64,000 nt of DNA from Lachnospiraceae bacterium oral taxon 500 (GTDB lineage: Bacteria > Bacillota > Clostridia > Lachnospirales > Vallitaleaceae): positions 2,328,195-2,392,194 of the forward strand of contig CP027241.1 in NCBI GenBank assembly GCA_002999035.1. Reading direction: 5' to 3'. The position numbers were made by a program, and so were the translations under genes. The notes beneath the pieces were generated by a model. It made no database searches and was not told the origin of the DNA. It was given only the letters and a program-made list of their open reading frames with translations. Shown here piece after piece: positions 60,860 through 64,000 of this stretch. Each line of letters starts with the position of its first letter. Position 1 is the stretch's first letter.

Positions 60860-60913
60860 TTTTTCTTATAGTTTTCTTACATTTTTCTTATGTTTTTCTT
60901 GTGTTTTTTTATG
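60860..60913. repeat. 11-bp tandem repeat in the gap-pgk spacer
   Basis: About five units on the plus strand: TTTTTCTTATA, GTTTTCTTACA, TTTTTCTTATG, TTTTTCTTGTG, TTTTTTTATG. On the transcribed strand it is a purine-rich AAGAAAA series directly after the gap stop codon. Confidence 0.7.
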
Positions 60914-60927
60914 TTTAACAGTTTTTA

Positions 60928-61956
60928 TTAGTCTTGCAAAGATGCATCCAATTCTGCAAAATATTTAATGGTCCGAACCATTTGGCTGGTATAGGAGTTC
61001 TCGTTGTCATACCAAGCAAAGGTTTGGGTCAAGGTCTTGCCGCCGCCCAAAGCAGAAACCCGGGTCTGGGTTGCATCAAAGATTGAACCGTGGGTCTCGC
61101 CGACGATATCGGAAGAAACGATCTCATCTTCGTTGTAGCCATAAGAAGCGCTGGCTGCTTTCTTCATTGCTGCGTTAATCTGTTCAGCCGTTACTTCGCC
61201 GTTTACAACGCAAATCAATTCCGTGCTGGAGCCGGTCGTTACCGGTACCCGCTGTGCTGCACCGGCTAATTTGCCGTCTAATTCCGGAATAACCAAACCG
61301 ATAGCTTTAGCTGCACCGGTGGAGTTCGGAACGATATTGGCTGCTGCTGCCCGGGCACGTCTTAAATCGCCCTTTCTGTGCGGGCCGTCCAGAGTCATTT
61401 GATCGCCGGTATAAGCGTGAATCGTAGTCATGAAGCCCTTTTCGATCGGCACTAAATCGTTCAGTGCTTTCGCCATCGGCGCCAAGCAGTTGGTCGTACA
61501 GGAAGCTGCCGAAATAATGGTGTCTTCCTTCTTTAAAATCTTTTCATTTACGCCAAAAACAACAGTCGGAAGATCATTTCCAGCCGGAGCGGAAATAACT
61601 ACTTTTTTTGCACCCGCATCAATATGCGCCTGTGATTTTGCCTTGGAAGCAAAAAATCCCGTACATTCCAAAACAACGTCTACTCCCAATTCTTTCCAGG
61701 GAAGCTCTGCCGGGTTGGCCTTTGCGTAAATCGGAATCTTCACGCCGTCAACTACAATATTTTCTCCGTCAACCGATACCTTATCGGCCAAAGCGTATTT
61801 GCCCTGAGAAGAATCGTATTTTAATAAGTGAGCCAGCATCTTCGCATCGGTCAGATCGTTGATTGCTACCACTTCGTATCCTTCTGCTTTGAACATTTGA
61901 CGGAACGCAAGACGGCCAATACGGCCAAAACCATTAATCGCTACTTTTACTGCCAT
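60928..61956 (-). CDS. gap: glyceraldehyde-3-phosphate dehydrogenase
   Basis: Oxidative phosphorylation of GAP with NAD+. Rossmann start [17 protein letters not shown], catalytic Cys in [13 protein letters not shown], phosphate site with [18 protein letters not shown], and C-terminal [13 protein letters not shown]. 342 residues. The ATG at 61954-61956 has AGGAGGAAG 5 nt upstream; the longer frame (62118) contains the promoter and is not coding. First gene of gap-pgk-tpiA. Confidence 0.98.
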   Translation of the reverse strand: MAVKVAINGFGRIGRLAFRQMFKAEGYEVVAINDLTDAKMLAHLLKYDSSQGKYALADKVSVDGENIVVDGVKIPIYAKANPAELPWKELGVDVVLECTGFFASKAKSQAHIDAGAKKVVISAPAGNDLPTVVFGVNEKILKKEDTIISAASCTTNCLAPMAKALNDLVPIEKGFMTTIHAYTGDQMTLDGPHRKGDLRRARAAAANIVPNSTGAAKAIGLVIPELDGKLAGAAQRVPVTTGSSTELICVVNGEVTAEQINAAMKKAASASYGYNEDEIVSSDIVGETHGSIFDATQTRVSALGGGKTLTQTFAWYDNENSYTSQMVRTIKYFAELDASLQD

Positions 61957-62133
61957 TTTTCTTCCTCCTATTTGTTTGTGTTTATATGGAATCCTCAATC
62001 TCTTAAACGCCTTTCCCTGCGGTAAAGTGATAACTGAAAGACCGCTGCTTCGTTTGCGCACTACGGCCCAACGGCGTTTGAAAAATCGGCTTTGACTGCG
62101 GCATAAGCTTATCTGCACACAATCTCTAAGCTT

Positions 62134-62162
62134 ATTATACCTAACTGCCGGTATTATTTCAA
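62134..62162 (-). promoter_or_regulatory. promoter of gap-pgk-tpiA
   Basis: On the minus strand TTGAAA (62157-62162), a 17-bp spacer and TATAAT (62134-62139). It gives a leader of about 170 nt before gap, containing a short AAGCTTA / TAAGCTT inverted pair. Confidence 0.65.
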
Positions 62163-62189
62163 GTTCTTTTTTTTAATTTTGTTAAATTT

Positions 62190-62238
62190 CTGCCTAAGGG
62201 TTTTGCTTGCCCCCAGCCTAACACGGGAAAGTTGAGTT
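62190..62238. repeat. dispersed palindromic element, copy 7 (right half only)
   Basis: TGCCTAAGGGTTTTG and CACGGGAAAGTTGAGTT: only the right half of the element remains, next to the permease stop codon and at the border with the AT-rich segment. Confidence 0.6.
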
Positions 62239-62250
62239 TTAATTAAATCC

Positions 62251-63021
62251 TTATATTTTATTTAACTCTCCCTTTAAGCGAGCAGCTCGATAATTTCTGT
62301 TAAATATCCACACACCGCCAGAAAAGTAGATAATCGCATTAACTGCTAAAAAAGTATATTCTTCCGCCGCAATAAAACGATGCAAGGTAATATTTTTTAA
62401 CATCTGCTGTCCTACTACAAATGGAAAAATATATTTTAAATATCCAAATCGATACAAAACATCTTTAAAATCAAAAATTGCCGTTCCCAAAAAGAAAATG
62501 CTGATTAAGAATGATAATTTACCAATGCTCTTATACCTTAATGTTAATCCGCCCATCAGCAGTGACAGCCCCAAAGAACCGATAGCAATTATAGTAAACA
62601 GCAAGTAAAATTCGATAGTAAACATATAACTTCCACTTGTCAGTAGAAATTCAACACAAGTAAATGGCACAATCAATAAACCTACTCTTAACGCATACAC
62701 AATGCTTCTGACAATAAATGTTTTAGCTAAATTCAAATCACACAAAACCAACTGGTCAATTGTTCCTTGGGTTATTTCTTTAATAACATTGTTTGAAATA
62801 TGATTTAACATATTAGAAAAGAAAACCCAACTGGTGTAACTCATAATCAGTCTGTTCACCTGTTCATTCCTGGCGGCAGCGTCTTGGTAATGATTCTTGG
62901 CCGAAATATATATAGCCCCAAAAATAAGAATATACAAAATAAAATCACTAGCTATTTCTAATGGATAGCGCTTTATATAAATATAATTTTTATAAATTTC
63001 CGCCTTTAATTTTCCAATCAT
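62251..63021 (-). CDS. ABC-2 type transporter permease
   Basis: A 256-residue membrane protein with six helices. The N-terminal KAEIYKNYIYIKRYPLEI, the EITQGTIDQLVLCDLN cytoplasmic loop and the remaining helices resemble ABC-2 permeases of drug/peptide exporters. The start overlaps the ATPase stop by 4 nt (ATGA). Clearly more AT-rich than the glycolytic genes beside it. Works with the ATPase at 63018. Confidence 0.85.
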   Translation of the reverse strand: MIGKLKAEIYKNYIYIKRYPLEIASDFILYILIFGAIYISAKNHYQDAAARNEQVNRLIMSYTSWVFFSNMLNHISNNVIKEITQGTIDQLVLCDLNLAKTFIVRSIVYALRVGLLIVPFTCVEFLLTSGSYMFTIEFYLLFTIIAIGSLGLSLLMGGLTLRYKSIGKLSFLISIFFLGTAIFDFKDVLYRFGYLKYIFPFVVGQQMLKNITLHRFIAAEEYTFLAVNAIIYFSGGVWIFNRNYRAARLKGELNKI

Positions 63022-63728
63022 GTCTTTTCCCCTTTGGACATCATCAAATATATGTCTTTGATACTACTTTTGGTTTCTCCCATATTTAAAAAGCGAATGG
63101 TGCCATTTTCCAAAAATAGCGCTGCATCCACAAGTTCATTCAAAAAACCAAAATCATGACTAGTAATCAATAAAGTTTTTCCCTGCTTCTTTAGTTCATG
63201 CAAATACTGATATATCAAGTTCACCGATTCATAGTCTAACGCTACTGTCGGTTCGTCCAGAAAAATTAATTCCGGATCATGAATTAAACTACAAGCAATT
63301 GCGGCTTTTTGCTGCATTCCACTAGATAAAGAATAGACTTCTTTATAGGCAAAAGCCTCCATCTGCAAACTAGCAACTAATTGCTCAATTCGTTTAGTTA
63401 TATAATTTGAAGATAGTCCCCTTAAATAGGCAAAATATCTTAAATTTTCAATCGTGTTCATTCTAAGATAAATATTTCGTTTCCCTTCCAATACTGCTCC
63501 TATTTTAGCCTGATATTCTCTGGGACTTTCCTCTAAGGAATAACCCGCAACTTTTATTATCCCTGATGACAGCTTCATCAACCCCGTTGCTAAACGAATC
63601 ATCGTAGTTTTACCGGCTCCGTTGGCGCCGATTAGCCCGATAATGCTTCCTTTATTTACAGTGAAACTAATATTTGACAGTATCTTTTTATCACCAAAGC
63701 TATGCGATACTTCTATAAATTCCAGCAT
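63018..63728 (-). CDS. ABC transporter ATP-binding protein
   Basis: A 236-residue ATPase: Walker A GANGAGKTT near residues 34-42, signature YSLSSGMQQKAAIACSL near 135, Walker B LIFLDEPTVALD and H-loop TSHDF. Of the CcmA/NatA-like exporter class. RBS GGAGAG lies inside the end of the upstream gene, which overlaps by 29 nt. AT-rich. Likely exports a peptide or toxic compound; the link to the small protein at 63700 is by overlap only. Confidence 0.9.
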   Translation of the reverse strand: MLEFIEVSHSFGDKKILSNISFTVNKGSIIGLIGANGAGKTTMIRLATGLMKLSSGIIKVAGYSLEESPREYQAKIGAVLEGKRNIYLRMNTIENLRYFAYLRGLSSNYITKRIEQLVASLQMEAFAYKEVYSLSSGMQQKAAIACSLIHDPELIFLDEPTVALDYESVNLIYQYLHELKKQGKTLLITSHDFGFLNELVDAALFLENGTIRFLNMGETKSSIKDIYLMMSKGEKT

Positions 63729-64000
63729 TTGTTATCTCTCCACTATCGTGAACAAATAACAAAAAATCTTCCCCTGCAATTATAGCCCCTCCAATTAAAT
63801 CTAGTTCTATAATTAGATGTTTATTATCTACAGTTATTTTTTTCGTATGCTCTATGAGAAAATCTATTTTACTATCCTCAAATTCATCTAAATTGATATA
63901 AGCGTCTATCTCTGCGTCTATATTTTTTAGAATTTCCTTAATTTCTACAACATCTTTATTATCCTCTACTGGTTTTACTAACATCTGTAACTCTGTTATC
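63700..64000 (-). CDS. small acidic protein of unknown function (probably partial at its start)
   Basis: At least 94 residues from Met at 63984; the frame stays open to the window edge and that Met has no RBS, so the true start is probably beyond 64000. The protein is acidic, with a helical first half (KDVVEIKEILKNIDAEIDAYI) and a beta-rich second half (LIIELDLIGGAIIAGEDFLLFVHD). No family recognised. Its end overlaps the ABC ATPase by 29 nt, so the genes are cotranscribed and translationally coupled. Confidence 0.6.
   Translation of the reverse strand, partial: ITELQMLVKPVEDNKDVVEIKEILKNIDAEIDAYINLDEFEDSKIDFLIEHTKKITVDNKHLIIELDLIGGAIIAGEDFLLFVHDSGEITNAGIYRSIA

Noticed and set aside
60792..60860. 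23-residue N-terminal extension of pgk
   Set aside because: Covers the terminator-like hairpin and lacks an RBS; ATG 60791 gives the standard N-terminus.

Overview
The window reads as one stretch of chromosome from an anaerobic Gram-positive bacterium, most probably a member of Clostridia (Lachnospiraceae-like). This rests on four things: the Firmicutes block yicC-remA-gmk-rpoZ-(x)-priA-def-fmt; an LPxTG-type cell-wall protein with signal peptide; a pyrophosphate-type phosphofructokinase; and an ECF riboflavin transporter under an FMN riboswitch. I cannot name a genus. No tRNA, rRNA or CRISPR array was seen.

Region 1 (1-10350, all minus strand) is housekeeping: translation initiation (fmt, def), replication restart (priA), a membrane diguanylate cyclase sitting where coaBC is usual, then rpoZ, gmk, remA and yicC, and a second group of peptidyl-prolyl isomerase, era and a questin-oxidase-like protein. 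Region 2 (10600-20230, minus) holds a MacB-type ABC exporter with a large secreted partner, an NlpC/P60-like secreted hydrolase, the TrkH-TrkA potassium system and a GntR/FCD regulator. Region 3 (20230-22890) holds what looks like a decayed hicAB toxin-antitoxin pair and then a self-regulated YtrA-type GntR/ABC operon.

Region 4 (22930-28050, plus) is the most unusual part. Nickel-insertion proteins HypB and HypA flank a 914-residue multi-cluster Fe-S/FAD oxidoreductase and are followed by a polytopic membrane protein. No nickel enzyme is visible nearby. Two GTGGTY-N-RACCAC dyads surround the promoter. Region 5 (28050-32100) is a large LPxTG adhesin split in two frames at a run of eight C residues, preceded by a foldable leader.

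Region 6 (32200-48720, minus) holds a UPF0210/ACT pair, an extended FtsA-like ATPase, a lipoprotein of the family 5 solute-binding class, coaE, polA, an orphan adenine methylase, a D-Ala-D-Ala-type ligase, an acetyltransferase, rnr, secG, a DUF2721 protein and a NUDIX hydrolase. Region 7 (48980-58260) is accessory: a GH29 fucosidase that appears to cut a small winged-helix gene, the FMN riboswitch with ribU, a MutS-like ATPase, a flippase-like membrane protein plus glycosyltransferase, PPi-PFK and a LURP-one protein. Region 8 (58350-62160) has rpsT and the gap-pgk-tpiA glycolytic operon with an internal terminator-like hairpin. The last 1.8 kb is distinctly AT-rich and carries an ABC exporter next to a small unknown acidic protein, probably acquired.

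A dispersed family of palindromic elements with CTCAACTTTCCC/GGGAAAGTTGAG ends occurs at seven intergenic positions, mostly directly beside a stop codon, and ties the window together as one genome.
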